Assembly (NCBI RefSeq): GCF_009720385.1
Contig: NZ_ML769302.1
Coordinates: 248,001 to 312,000 of the forward strand
Direction: 5' to 3'
DNA from: Catellatospora vulcania
GTDB taxonomy: Bacteria; Actinomycetota; Actinomycetes; Mycobacteriales; Micromonosporaceae
DNA length: 64,000 nucleotides
Of the stretch, positions 19,981 to 28,527 are shown one piece after another (within the stretch, counting starts at the first letter, position 1; each line of letters begins with the position of its first letter). A program made the position numbers and the translations under genes. The notes beneath the pieces are model-generated. The model did not search any database and was not told where the DNA came from. It saw nothing but the letters and a program-made list of their open reading frames with translations.

Positions 19981-21072
19981 TCAGTCCTGCCAGGCGCCGG
20001 TGGCGAGGAAGTGGCGGACGGTGGTCAGCGGGGCGGCCAGGTCGAGGGACTGTGCGGCCAGCCAGGTGTCGTCGTAGTAGGTGTGGGCGTACCGCTCGCC
20101 GCCGTCGCACAGCAGCGTGATCACCGAACCCGTCTCGCCCCGCGACAGCATCCCGGCGATCAGGCCGAACGCGCCCCACAGGTTGGTGCCGGTGGAGCCG
20201 CCAACCTTGCGGCCCAGCACCTCGGAGGCGACCCGCATCGCGGCGAGCGAGCCAGCGTCGGGCACCCGCACCATGCGGTCCACGATGTGGGGCTGGAACG
20301 AGGCTTCCACCCGCTGCCGGCCGATGCCCTCGATCCGGGAGCCCCTGGCGGTCGTCACCGTCGGATCGCCCGACTCGTAGGACGGGTAGAAGGCGGAGTT
20401 CTCCGGGTCGACCACCAGGATCTTCGTGCAGTGGCGCTGGTAGCGGACGTACCGGCCGATGGTGGCCGAGGTGCCGCCGGTGCCCGCGCCGATCACGACC
20501 CAGGACGGCACCGGGTGCCGCTCCAGCTCCATCTGCTGGAAGATCGACTCGGCGATGTTGTTGTTGCCGCGCCAGTCGGTCGCCCGCTCGGCGTAGGTGA
20601 ACTGGTCCATGAAATGGCCGCGGCGGTCCTCGGCCAGCCACTTCGCCTCCACGACGACCTGCGCCGGATCGTTGACCAGGTGGCACTCGCCGCCCTGGAA
20701 CTCGATCAGCTCGATCTTCTCCTTGCTGGTGGAGGCCGGCATCACCGCGATGAACGGCAGCCCCAGCATGCGCGCGAAGTACGCCTCGGAGACCGCGGTG
20801 GAGCCCGACGACGCCTCCACCACCGTCGTGCCGGCCCGGATCCAGCCGTTGCACAGCGCGTAGAGGAACAGCGAGCGGGCCAGCCGGTGCTTGAGCGAGC
20901 CGGTGGGGTGCACCGACTCGTCCTTGAGGTAGAGGTCGATGCCCCAGGACAGCGGCAGCGGGAACGGCAGCAGGTGGGTGTCGGCGCTGCGGTTGGCGTC
21001 CGCCGCGACCTTGCCGATCGCCTCCGTCACCCAGGCCCGGTCGTCGTCACAACACCTGTCCAGCTGCTCCAT
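19981..21072 (-). CDS. cds1: Cds1-like PLP-dependent L-cysteine desulfhydrase
   Basis: 363 aa, cysteine synthase/CBS fold. The PLP lysine is in [14 protein letters not shown], the substrate loop in [18 protein letters not shown] and the phosphate-binding glycine loop in [13 protein letters not shown] recognise the mycobacterial Cds1 type, which releases sulfide, pyruvate and ammonia from L-cysteine; a synthase activity cannot be excluded from sequence. ATG 21072 has TACGGT at 21080-21085, 7 nt upstream, and no ribosome site (leaderless layout). An Lrp/AsnC regulator gene ends 31 bp upstream on the same strand and is the obvious candidate regulator. Confidence 0.85.
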   Translation of the reverse strand: MEQLDRCCDDDRAWVTEAIGKVAADANRSADTHLLPFPLPLSWGIDLYLKDESVHPTGSLKHRLARSLFLYALCNGWIRAGTTVVEASSGSTAVSEAYFARMLGLPFIAVMPASTSKEKIELIEFQGGECHLVNDPAQVVVEAKWLAEDRRGHFMDQFTYAERATDWRGNNNIAESIFQQMELERHPVPSWVVIGAGTGGTSATIGRYVRYQRHCTKILVVDPENSAFYPSYESGDPTVTTARGSRIEGIGRQRVEASFQPHIVDRMVRVPDAGSLAAMRVASEVLGRKVGGSTGTNLWGAFGLIAGMLSRGETGSVITLLCDGGERYAHTYYDDTWLAAQSLDLAAPLTTVRHFLATGAWQD

Positions 21073-21103
21073 GCCCCGGACCGTAACATTTCGCGAATGA
21101 GTT

Positions 21104-21604
21104 TCAGCTGAGCAGCGGCCTCGGGCGGCCCTCGAAGGTGGTGGACAGCGCGATCGCGGTGCGGGTGCGTGCCACCCCGCGGGTGCGCGAGAGCTGCACG
21201 ATGAGCTGCTCCAGCTCCGCGATGGTGCCGACCCTGGCCTTGACCAGGTATGACTCCTCGCCGGCCATGAAGTAGCAGGACTCGATCTGGTCGAGTCCCT
21301 GCAGTGCCGCGGAGACGTCCTCCATGTCGACGGCCGGGTCGGCGACGATGCCGATCAGCGCGGTCACGCCGAGGTCGATGGAGCTGGGCTCCACGTCCGC
21401 GTGGTAGCCGCGGATCACGCCCGAGGCCTCCAGCTTGCCGACCCGGTCGTGCACCGCCGGCGCGGAGAGGCCGACCTGGCGCGCGAGCTCCGCGTACGAG
21501 AGGCGGGCGTTGTTGCGCAGCAGGTCAAGCAGGTTGCGGTCGATCGCGTCCACACAGAGCACCTTAGAGGCAGTTTCTTCCAGAGTGGGCACGGAGGGGC
21601 GCAT
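21104..21604 (-). CDS. Lrp/AsnC-family transcriptional regulator
   Basis: 166 aa. [20 protein letters not shown] followed by [20 protein letters not shown] is the HTH (about 20-65); the C-terminal RAM ligand domain has [23 protein letters not shown] 21604 is chosen because TATATT at 21613-21618 stands 8 nt upstream with no ribosome site; an ATG at 21637 would add 11 residues. The family senses amino acids, and its position directly before cds1 suggests cysteine-responsive control. An 8-bp inverted repeat at 21626-21650 overlaps its -35 region. Confidence 0.9.
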   Translation of the reverse strand: MRPSVPTLEETASKVLCVDAIDRNLLDLLRNNARLSYAELARQVGLSAPAVHDRVGKLEASGVIRGYHADVEPSSIDLGVTALIGIVADPAVDMEDVSAALQGLDQIESCYFMAGEESYLVKARVGTIAELEQLIVQLSRTRGVARTRTAIALSTTFEGRPRPLLS

Positions 21605-21625
21605 CTTCGGGCAATATACGAATGA

Positions 21626-21650
21626 GGTTCGCAACATATGGATGCGAACC
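21626..21650. promoter_or_regulatory. inverted-repeat operator GGTTCGCA-N9-TGCGAACC
   Basis: Two perfect 8-bp arms (21626-21633 and 21643-21650) flank ACATATGGA. The centre is about 34 bp upstream of the lrp start, so over its -35 element, and lies in the shared region with bldC. Likely the autoregulatory site of the Lrp/AsnC protein; a site for another regulator is possible. Confidence 0.6.
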
Positions 21651-21776
21651 CCCCAAAAGGTGCATACGACCATTTTAGGGACATCAGCTAGTGATGGTGC
21701 TCTAATTGGGCGTACGTGCCAGCGGAGGCGGCACCGGGTGCGCCCGAACCAACTCCGTCGACGCAAGGAGGTGGGC

Positions 21777-22046
21777 GTGGACACAGGAGATCGCCTGTTG
21801 ACACCTGGCGAGGTGGCCGCGCTGTTCCGGGTCGACCCAAAGACGGTGACCAGGTGGGCAGCGGCCGGACGCATCGGCAGCATTCGCACGCCGGGCGGCC
21901 ACCGCCGGTTCCGCGAGTCGGAGGTGCGGGCACTGCTGGAGGGCGAGGGCGAGTTCGACGAGGACAACCCTCCGGGCAGCCCGGCACCGCAACCCGGCGC
22001 CGGCGCCACACCGCGGGCGGCGGGCAGCCGGCCGGGCGGATACTGA
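21777..22046 (+). CDS. bldC: BldC-like MerR-type DNA-binding protein
   Basis: 89 aa. The core LLTPGEVAALFRVDPKTVTR-WAAAGRIGSIRTPGGHRRF is nearly the Streptomyces BldC HTH, which binds AT-rich direct repeats cooperatively and delays sporulation. It differs in its tail: 35 residues rich in Glu/Asp then Pro/Gly follow RALL, against about 10 in Streptomyces. The GTG at 21777 has AAGGAGG (21765-21771) 5 nt upstream. It is divergent from the Lrp gene across 172 bp. CTCTAAT at about 21700 could be its -10. Confidence 0.9.
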   Translation: MDTGDRLLTPGEVAALFRVDPKTVTRWAAAGRIGSIRTPGGHRRFRESEVRALLEGEGEFDEDNPPGSPAPQPGAGATPRAAGSRPGGY

Positions 22047-22249
22047 CCGCCACGGTCCAACCAGGATCTCTACCGAGTGGTACGACACGGCGGTCCATAT
22101 GGTCGTACCCTCATCAGCGGCGCTGACCCGGCGCCAGGAACACGGCATGTCCCGGCGCTCGCCTCCCGTCAGGGAAGGGACTCACCACGTTCCTTGAACG
22201 GGCCACCGAACCGTGTGGCCCGTGCCGGACCCGAGGATCGAGTCGCCGC

Positions 22250-23566
22250 ATGCCAACCAACCGGCGCGCCGCCCAGCTGCTGGCCGCGACGTGCTCGGCG
22301 CTGACCGAGACCATCGGGCGGCACATGCCCGCCGGCCCCTACCGGGACTTCACCGCGTGGGCTTACTCGGCGGACAATCCCCGGCGGCACGAATACCTGC
22401 AGAGCACCGGTGTGATCCAGCTCGTCACCATGAACACCCGGATGCTCAGCGGCCTGGTCGAGGAGGACGACTGGCCCGTCCTACTGGAGCACGCCGGGCG
22501 CATGAACGCGTACCAGGTGTTCGAGGTGGTCTCCGACGACCTGGCCATCGGCCTGGGACACCCCGTGCTCGACGCCGCCCAGGGCCGCCGCCTCGACCTG
22601 ATCGGCGCGCTCAACCGGGCCATGCTCCAGGCGCTGGCCCCCGGCCGGAACACTCCCGCCATGCTGCTGCTGTCCGGGCCCGCCCGCGACGCCGCCCGGC
22701 ACGCCTCCGGCTTCGAGCAGAGCCTGGTCAAGAGCAAACGCGCCGGCATGGCCGAGGACTACGCCCGCCACGTCGGCGCCGACGCGCCCCTGCTGCAGGA
22801 CGTCGAGTACGGCCTGTGGGCCGCGCTCGTCGCCAACGTCGAGAGCTGCCGCGACCTCGTCGACGGCATCGACGGCGCACCCACCGCCTCCCTGGTCCGC
22901 CAGGGCCTCGCCGACCGGTACCGGGCCGTCGAGCGCACCCTGCGCGCCGAACACCTGTCCAGGCTCGACCTGGCCTCGCTCGGCGGCCAGAGCATCCTGG
23001 TGGTGCCGACGCTGGCCTACTTCGTCTGCGTGCTGAACGACGTGGTGGCCCCGGTGCCCGCACACCGGGCTGTGCTCGCCGACGGCACCCTCAGCGACCT
23101 GCTGTCCGACGCCGCGCTACTGGTGCGCCTGCAGAACGACCTGGGCACCCGCCTGCTGCGCATGCCCGCGGTGCAGCAGCACGCGCTGATCAACCGCATC
23201 CTGCGGGCCTGCGACGCCGACGGCCACGACACCGCCGCAGCCGCCCTCGACGTGCTCGCCGTCGACCCCGACACCGCCTTCACCCGGCTCCAGAAGGACA
23301 TCGTCAACGGCGAGGCCAACGTCGCGCTCTGGCACGCCCGCCGGGCCGGTGACGCCACCGCGGCCCTCACCGCCCTGGCCGACAGCCTCAGCTACCACGC
23401 AGGCCTCTACGCCCTGCACAGCGCCCGCCTCGCCGCCGGCCTGGCCGCCCTCGACGCCCGCCTCGACGACCGCCGCGCCACCACCCTGATCGACCGCTTC
23501 GTCCGCTTCCACGAGCGCATGTACTCCCACACCCACACCGACCCCCTGGGCGAGTACGCCATCTGA
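22250..23566 (+). CDS. unrecognised all-helical protein, 438 aa
   Basis: I do not recognise the family. The protein is soluble-looking, Ala/Leu-rich and predicted by eye to be all-helical, with no signal peptide or membrane span. Conserved-looking blocks are YRDFTAWAYSADNPRRHEYL, FEVVSDDLAIGLGHPVLD, VRLQNDLGTRLLRMPAVQQ and FTRLQKDIVNGEANVALW. The NDLGTRLL block recalls the NSE metal motif of class I terpene synthases, but the spacing to any DDxxD-like block does not fit, so I assign no function. The ATG has GAGGATCGAG upstream. It follows bldC by 203 bp on the same strand and ends convergent to the SRPBCC gene. Confidence 0.7.
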   Translation: MPTNRRAAQLLAATCSALTETIGRHMPAGPYRDFTAWAYSADNPRRHEYLQSTGVIQLVTMNTRMLSGLVEEDDWPVLLEHAGRMNAYQVFEVVSDDLAIGLGHPVLDAAQGRRLDLIGALNRAMLQALAPGRNTPAMLLLSGPARDAARHASGFEQSLVKSKRAGMAEDYARHVGADAPLLQDVEYGLWAALVANVESCRDLVDGIDGAPTASLVRQGLADRYRAVERTLRAEHLSRLDLASLGGQSILVVPTLAYFVCVLNDVVAPVPAHRAVLADGTLSDLLSDAALLVRLQNDLGTRLLRMPAVQQHALINRILRACDADGHDTAAAALDVLAVDPDTAFTRLQKDIVNGEANVALWHARRAGDATAALTALADSLSYHAGLYALHSARLAAGLAALDARLDDRRATTLIDRFVRFHERMYSHTHTDPLGEYAI

Positions 23567-23582
23567 CCCACCCCGACCGCGG

Positions 23583-23655
23583 GACGATCTTGCGTGAACT
23601 GTGGGGACGACACACGCGAACCGGTCGTAAGGGCGACCGCTCGCGCAAGATCGTC
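23583..23655. terminator. long-loop inverted repeat between convergent genes
   Basis: GACGATCTTGCG (23583-23594) is the exact reverse complement of CGCAAGATCGTC (23644-23655). The 49-nt loop contains a further small hairpin GGTCG/CGACC. It lies 17 bp after the stop of the 438-aa gene and 25 bp after that of the SRPBCC gene, so it is a probable bidirectional terminator. Confidence 0.6.
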
Positions 23656-23679
23656 GCGATCATGTGGCCGAGGTGGGGG

Positions 23680-24141
23680 TCAGGCTGGGGTGGCGGCTTC
23701 GATGATGGCGGGGACGCGGCGGAAGTAGCGGCGGGCCAGGAGGGACAGCAGGGGGCTGAGGAGGGGGCCGAACCAGGCCCAGGGGCGGGCGGCGACGATC
23801 TCGGCGACCAGGCCGAAGCGGGTGCGCCCGGGGGCGAGTTCGGACCACTCGTAGTGGGCTGTGTAGGGCAGCGGTCCGCTGCGGACCGTGATCGTCTGGC
23901 GGCGCGGCGGCTCCTGCGCGGTGACCTCGATCCGGGTCCGGTGCCGCACCCGCAGCAGGGTCGCGTCCAGCTCGTACAGCGTGCCGACGCCGCCGTCGCC
24001 GCTGATCCGGCGCGACGAGTGGAGGCCGCCCCACCACTGCGGATCGTGCCTCAGGTCGGACAGGTACGCGAAGACCTGCGCGACGGGCCGGTTCACCACG
24101 ATCTCGACCGCGACCCGGAAACTGGCTGGCTGGGCTGGCAT
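23680..24141 (-). CDS. SRPBCC (START-like) lipid-binding-fold protein
   Basis: 153 aa. VEIVVNRPVAQVFAYLSDLR and HDPQWWGGL at the N-terminus and the long C-terminal helix ending in RRVPAIIEAA mark the polyketide cyclase/START-like fold, a hydrophobic cavity with no fixed catalytic residues. Ligand unknown. ATG 24141 has TAGCCT at 24148-24153, 6 nt upstream (leaderless layout), and lies 58 bp from the divergent ubiX start. Confidence 0.8.
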   Translation of the reverse strand: MPAQPASFRVAVEIVVNRPVAQVFAYLSDLRHDPQWWGGLHSSRRISGDGGVGTLYELDATLLRVRHRTRIEVTAQEPPRRQTITVRSGPLPYTAHYEWSELAPGRTRFGLVAEIVAARPWAWFGPLLSPLLSLLARRYFRRVPAIIEAATPA

Positions 24142-24199
24142 GCGCTGAGGCTAGGCAGCCGTGTCCAGCCGGTCAACCAGCCCGGCTAGTGTCATCGGT
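24142..24199. promoter_or_regulatory. compact divergent promoter region SRPBCC / ubiX with two leaderless -10 elements
   Basis: 58 bp separate two start codons. On the minus strand TAGCCT (24148-24153) sits 6 nt before the SRPBCC ATG; on the plus strand TAGTGT (24187-24192) sits 7 nt before the ubiX GTG. Neither gene has a ribosome site, so both transcripts probably begin at or next to the start codon and the -35 regions overlap. Confidence 0.6.
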
Positions 24200-24841
24200 G
24201 TGTCTGCCGACGTAACACCGCGCACGCCCTGGGTGCTGGGGGTGTCGGGGGCTTCCGGCACCCCGTACGCCGCCGCCGTGCTGCGGGGGCTGTGCGCGGC
24301 GGGCGAGGCGGTCGACCTGGTGGTGTCCCGGGCGGCCCGGCTGACCATCCTCGACGAGACCGGGCACCCGTTCCGGGACGCGCACTGGCGCGAGGACCTC
24401 GCCACCTGGCTCGACAACCCGCTCGACGACGCAGACCTGCGCTACTGGCCCGCCGGCGACCTCGCGGCGGGACCGAGCAGCGGCTCGTACCGGGCCAAGG
24501 GCATGATCGTCGTCCCGGCCTCGACCGCGGCGTGCGCCGGCATCGCGCTGGGCCTGTCCAAGGACCTGCTGCAGCGGGCGGCCGAGGTGAACCTCAAGGA
24601 GCGCCGCCCGGTCGTGATCGTGCCGCGCGAGACGCCGGTGACCCGCAGCCACCTGCTGCACCTGGTCGAGCTGATCGACTCCGGCGCGGTGGTCCTGCCG
24701 GCCAGCCCCGGCTTCTACGGCACCGGCGCGAACGCCCAGGCCCAGCAGCTCATCGACTTCGTCGCCGGAAAGGTCCTCGACGCCGCCGCCGTCCCCCACA
24801 CCCTCCTCACCCGCTGGACCGGCCACCTCGGCCACCGCTGA
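24200..24841 (+). CDS. ubiX: UbiX-family flavin prenyltransferase
   Basis: 213 aa. UbiX makes prenylated FMN, the cofactor of UbiD decarboxylases. LGVSGASGTPYAAAVLRGL is the FMN-binding start, VVPASTAACAGIALGLSKDL the prenyl-phosphate site and VIVPRETPVTRSHLLHLVEL the conserved Glu/Thr loop. Here it should serve the UbiD protein of 25906-27399 in futalosine-type menaquinone synthesis. GTG 24200 is chosen for the TAGTGT 7 nt upstream and for family alignment. Confidence 0.92.
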   Translation: MSADVTPRTPWVLGVSGASGTPYAAAVLRGLCAAGEAVDLVVSRAARLTILDETGHPFRDAHWREDLATWLDNPLDDADLRYWPAGDLAAGPSSGSYRAKGMIVVPASTAACAGIALGLSKDLLQRAAEVNLKERRPVVIVPRETPVTRSHLLHLVELIDSGAVVLPASPGFYGTGANAQAQQLIDFVAGKVLDAAAVPHTLLTRWTGHLGHR

Positions 24842-24845
24842 CCCG

Positions 24846-24902
24846 CGCCCCGCCCACCCGGCCGCCCGCCCACCCGGCCGCCCGGCCGCCCGGCCGCCCG
24901 GC
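24846..24902. repeat. GGCCGCCC tandem repeat
   Basis: A purely G/C run made of CCGGCCGC-type octamers (at least four consecutive units at 24868-24902, earlier units interrupted by CCCA). It sits immediately before the hairpin at 24903-24965. No coding sense. Confidence 0.6.
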
Positions 24903-24965
24903 CGCAACTCTTAAAGAGTCGCGGCCTCCGGACTGCCCGGAAGGCGCGACTCTTTAAGAGTTGCG
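24903..24965. terminator. perfect 21-bp inverted repeat between ubiX and mqnP
   Basis: The arm 24903-24923 (CGCAACTCTTAAAGAGTCGC plus G) is the exact reverse complement of 24945-24965; the loop is 21 nt. Each arm contains its own ACTCTTTAAGAGT-like palindrome, so a cruciform with sub-stems is possible. It lies between convergent genes, 17 bp from the mqnP stop, and can terminate both. Confidence 0.7.
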
Positions 24966-24982
24966 CAGGTGGGGGTGGCGGG

Positions 24983-25909
24983 TCAGACCAGGAGGGCGAG
25001 GACGGCGAAGACGAACAGGGCGATCCCGACGAAGCCGTTGGCGGTGAAGAAGGCGCGGTTGACCTTGGACAGGTCGGTGGGGGTCACGATGACGTGCTGG
25101 TATCCGAAGGCCGCCGCGGTCAGTGCCAGGCCGATCCACCACGGCCAGCCCAGGCCGACCCACACGCCGAACGCCACGAACAGCACGAACGTCACCACGT
25201 GGGTCAGCGTCGAGATCAGCAGCGCGTTGCGCACGCCGTACCGGGCGGGCACGCTGCGAACGCCGATCTGCCGGTCGACCTCGGCGTCCTGGCAGGCATA
25301 GATCAGGTCGAAGCCGCCGATCCACAGCCCCACCGCGAGACCGAGCAGCCAGGCCGGGCCGGATCCGGCGAAGGCGCCGGTGACCGCGAGCCAGGCACCG
25401 ATCGGTCCGACGGCCTGCGCCAGCGCCAGGATCGCGTGCGGCCAGTCGGTGAAGCGCTTGCCGTACGGGTACAGCACCAGGGGCACCACGGCCAGCGGCG
25501 CCAGCAGCGCGCACAGCGGGTTGAGCGCGAGCGCCGCGCCCATGAACACGACCAGGGCCGCCGCCGCGCCGAGCCAGGCAGTGCGCACGCTCACCGCTCC
25601 GGTGACCAGCTCACGCTGGGCGGTACGCGGGTTGCGCGCGTCGATGTGCCGGTCGATGATCCGATTCGCGGCCATGGCGAAGGTGCGCGCCCCGACCATC
25701 GCGATCGTGATCAGCAGCAGGGTCAGCCAGTCCACCCGGCCGAGCGTCCGGTCCATGGCGACCAGCGCCGACAGGTACGCGAACGGCAGCGCGAACACGG
25801 AGTGCTCGATCGCGACCAGCTTGAGGAACGCCTTGACCCGGCCCGGCTCCTTGAGCGCGGGGCCACCGGACGCGGTGACGCCGACGGAGTCCTGCGAAGC
25901 GGTGCTCAC
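24983..25909 (-). CDS. mqnP: MqnP-like UbiA prenyltransferase
   Basis: 308 aa, about eight to nine membrane helices. The two Asp-rich motifs of the UbiA family are NRIIDRHIDARNPRTAQREL and DLIYACQDAEVDRQIGVRSV. In futalosine-pathway organisms this clade attaches the polyprenyl chain to the 1,4-dihydroxy-6-naphthoate ring. The GTG start at 25909 overlaps the ubiD stop by 4 nt (GTGA), so the two are coupled. A 4-hydroxybenzoate prenyltransferase role is unlikely because actinobacteria use menaquinone. Confidence 0.9.
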   Translation of the reverse strand: MSTASQDSVGVTASGGPALKEPGRVKAFLKLVAIEHSVFALPFAYLSALVAMDRTLGRVDWLTLLLITIAMVGARTFAMAANRIIDRHIDARNPRTAQRELVTGAVSVRTAWLGAAAALVVFMGAALALNPLCALLAPLAVVPLVLYPYGKRFTDWPHAILALAQAVGPIGAWLAVTGAFAGSGPAWLLGLAVGLWIGGFDLIYACQDAEVDRQIGVRSVPARYGVRNALLISTLTHVVTFVLFVAFGVWVGLGWPWWIGLALTAAAFGYQHVIVTPTDLSKVNRAFFTANGFVGIALFVFAVLALLV

Positions 25910-27399
25910 TTGCCCCAACCCTTCCGCGACGGGCTCTCCGGGAACCCGTACTCCTTCCACCGCTTGTCGACCTTCGCGACGATCTCGGGGGCCATCCGCA
26001 TCTCCTCCGGCCAGCCGCGTGTGTAGCCCTCGGTGGGCAGCTTGCGGGTGGCGTCGACGCCGGCCTTGCCGCCCCAGAACTGCTGGTACGACGCGTGGTC
26101 GAGGTGGTCGACGGGCCCCTGGGTCAGCACCAGGTCGTGCGCGTAGTCGACGTTGCCGAAGGCGCGGAACGCGACCTCGGTCAGGTCGCGCGGGTCGCAG
26201 TCGTCGTCCACCACCACGATCAGCTTGACGAGGCTGAGCAGGTGCGCGCCCCAGACCGCGCTCATCACCTTCTGCGCGTGCTTGGGGTACCGCTTGTTGA
26301 TCGCGACGATCAGGCAGTTGTGGAAAACCCCCGCCTCGGGCATGTGGTAGTCCACGATGTCCGGCACCAGGATCTTGATCAGCGGCAGGAAGATGCGCTC
26401 GGTGGCGCGGCCGATCGGCCCGTCCTCCTGTGGCGGCTTGCTCGTGATGATCGAGTGGTAGACCGGGTCGCGGCGCATCGTCATGCACTCGACGTGCAGC
26501 ACGGGGAACGGCTCGACGGGGGTGTAGAAGCCGGTGTGGTCGCCGAACGGACCCTCGGGCAGCCGCTCGCCGGGCTCGACCCAGCCCTCCAGGATCACGT
26601 TGGCGCTCGCGGGCACCTGCAGCGGCACGGTCAGGCAGTCGACCAGCTCGACCCGCTCCCCGCGCAGGAACCCCGCGAACAGGTATTCGTCGATGTCACC
26701 GGGCAGCGGCGCGCTCGCCGCGTACGACACCACCGGGTCCGCGCCGAACGCGATCGCGACCGGCAGCCGCTCGCCGCGGCGCTCCGCGACGGCGTGGTGC
26801 GCGGTCGAGTCCTTGTGGATCTGCCAGTGCATGCCGACGGTGTTGTGCGAGTGCTGCTGCAGCCGGTAGAGGCCAAGGTTGCGCTTTCCGGTTTCCGGGT
26901 GCTTGGTATGGGTCAACCCGTAGTTGTGGTAGATGCCGCCGTCGCCGGGCCACATCACGAGGCCGGGCAGCATGTTGAGGTCGACCTCGTCGCCCTTGAG
27001 CACGACCTCCTGGCAAGGCGCGCTCTTGACCTTCTTCGGCGGCAGCGACTTCAGCTGCATGATCTTGCCGAGGCCGTCCATCATCCCGCTGAAGCCCTGC
27101 GGCAGCTCGGGCTTGGCCAGGTCGGCGATCCGGGCCCCGATCTCGTCGAAGTCCTGCACACCCAGCGCCATCGCCATCCGGCGGTCGCTGCCGAAGATGT
27201 TGATCGCGAGCGGCATCATGCCGCGGGTCGGCTTCTCGAACAGCAGCGCCGGGCCCTTGGCCCGCACGGTACGGGTGACGATCTCGCTGATCTCCAGCGT
27301 CGGATCGACGGGGGTGGTGACCCGGTGCAACTCCCCGGCCCGCTCCAGCGCGCCGAGGAAGCCCTGCAGGTCGTCGAACGGGAAACGCGGTGCCGCCAT
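25906..27399 (-). CDS. ubiD: UbiD-family decarboxylase (menaquinone branch)
   Basis: 497 aa. UbiD enzymes remove an aromatic carboxylate using prenylated FMN. The signature GERLPEGPFGDHTGFYTP-VE and the metal/phosphate site region LYRLQQHSHNTVGMHWQIHK are present, as is SIITSKPPQEDGPIGRATER. It probably decarboxylates the prenylated naphthoate made by MqnP, before MqnG/UbiE-type methylation. ATG 27399 has GAGG 8 nt upstream, so unlike the other mqn genes it is not leaderless. It forms an operon with mqnP. Confidence 0.93.
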   Translation of the reverse strand: MAAPRFPFDDLQGFLGALERAGELHRVTTPVDPTLEISEIVTRTVRAKGPALLFEKPTRGMMPLAINIFGSDRRMAMALGVQDFDEIGARIADLAKPELPQGFSGMMDGLGKIMQLKSLPPKKVKSAPCQEVVLKGDEVDLNMLPGLVMWPGDGGIYHNYGLTHTKHPETGKRNLGLYRLQQHSHNTVGMHWQIHKDSTAHHAVAERRGERLPVAIAFGADPVVSYAASAPLPGDIDEYLFAGFLRGERVELVDCLTVPLQVPASANVILEGWVEPGERLPEGPFGDHTGFYTPVEPFPVLHVECMTMRRDPVYHSIITSKPPQEDGPIGRATERIFLPLIKILVPDIVDYHMPEAGVFHNCLIVAINKRYPKHAQKVMSAVWGAHLLSLVKLIVVVDDDCDPRDLTEVAFRAFGNVDYAHDLVLTQGPVDHLDHASYQQFWGGKAGVDATRKLPTEGYTRGWPEEMRMAPEIVAKVDKRWKEYGFPESPSRKGWGK

Positions 27400-27501
27400 G
27401 CTGGCATCCTCGCATCTGCCCCGTCACTCCGCCGGGGAGGGGCGACGCGCTGCGGCGTACGCCATCGTCACCCCCGCCCGGCCCGGCCGGTTGACCCGGA
27501 T

Positions 27502-28347
27502 GTGAACCCCCGCCTCACCCACGTCGCGAAGGTGGCGCTGCTCGCGGCGACGCTGCTGGCGCTGGCCGCCGGATGCGCCCCCGCAACCACCGCCGGCGCG
27601 ATGCCCGACTGCCCCGCCGACCGGCCCGCCTCCACCAGCGCGCCCACCGGGCCGCCCAGCCTGTCCACGCCGGGCGTCTGCCGCTCGCACGCCACCGTGG
27701 TGCAGCCCGTCGCCCATGCGGTGCCCAGCCCCGGCTACCACCACCTCGGCGCGACGACGCGGGGCCGCTGGTCCGGCGTGCTGGGCCGAATCGAGGTCGG
27801 CGACACCGGGGTGCGGCCGGGCACGTACGACTTCGTCGCGGCCCGGTTCATGGCCAAGGCGGGCCGGGGCGCCGAGCAGGCCTGGCTCGAGGTCGGCTGG
27901 ACCGAGACCGGCTGGTCCGGCGACGCCCGCCAGCGCGTCTACACCTACGACACGGCAACCCGCGCCTGGGCCTTCTACGACCAGTACGCGGTGGCTCCCG
28001 GCGACCGGCTGTGGCTGCACCTGCAGACCGAGTCCGCCGGCGACCAGCCGTCCTGGCAGGCCTGGCTGTGGTGGGGCGACCGGTGGAACCTGCTCACCAG
28101 CCGCCCGCTGCCGCTGTCCGGCCAGGCCGAGATCGAGCAGTACGTCGAGGTGCACGCCGACCCCGCCGACCCGGGCACGGTCACCATCCCCCGGCTCGCG
28201 ATCGACAACGTCCAGCTCAAGTCGTCCCCGGATGCCGGGCTGCGCCCCTGGAACGCCGACGTCCCCACCAGCCCCGGTGCCGACTTCGCCACCTACTGCC
28301 TCGACTGGCGCCTCCCGTACACCTCCTGGACCACCACCACCTGCTAG
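27502..28347 (+). CDS. secreted lipoprotein of unknown function
   Basis: 281 aa. Lipobox LAAGC follows a hydrophobic run (VALLAATLLALAAG), so it is a lipoprotein. The mature part is Trp-rich and strand-rich: TTRGRWSGVLGRIEVGDTGV, FVAARFMAKAGRGAEQAWLE, SWQAWLWWGDRW. I know similar proteins only as hypothetical secreted proteins of actinobacteria; a lectin-like or phage-protein-like sandwich is a guess. The GTG start has no clear ribosome site, so the exact start is uncertain. Repeat A copy 1 follows the stop. Confidence 0.65.
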   Translation: MNPRLTHVAKVALLAATLLALAAGCAPATTAGAMPDCPADRPASTSAPTGPPSLSTPGVCRSHATVVQPVAHAVPSPGYHHLGATTRGRWSGVLGRIEVGDTGVRPGTYDFVAARFMAKAGRGAEQAWLEVGWTETGWSGDARQRVYTYDTATRAWAFYDQYAVAPGDRLWLHLQTESAGDQPSWQAWLWWGDRWNLLTSRPLPLSGQAEIEQYVEVHADPADPGTVTIPRLAIDNVQLKSSPDAGLRPWNADVPTSPGADFATYCLDWRLPYTSWTTTTC

Positions 28348-28360
28348 CCCCTCCCGGGGC

Positions 28361-28412
28361 GAAGGAAGGGCACCTTCTTGACGGTCGGCGTCGTAGAGGG
28401 TGCCCCTCCTCC
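28361..28412 (+). terminator. hairpin repeat family A, copy 1 (diverged)
   Basis: GAAGGAAGGGCACCTTCT pairs imperfectly with AGAGGGTGCCCCTCCTCC. It starts 13 nt after the lipoprotein stop. The arms match the family copies at 29352 and 59293 but the loop (GACGGTCGGCGTCGT) is different. Probable terminator. Confidence 0.65.
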
Positions 28413-28527
28413 ATCTCAGCGCCCTGACCAGGCAGGGTGACGAGTCGCAGGGCGGATGCCGGTGAACCGGCGGGAGCCGATGAAATCGCAGGCCGCCAGG
28501 CGGCCGGCTCCGCTAGCCTTCGGCCTC

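Noticed and set aside
22250-23566. Terpene synthase
   Set aside because: Only one NSE-like block (NDLGTRLL) is present; no correctly spaced DDxxD motif and the length and spacing do not fit.
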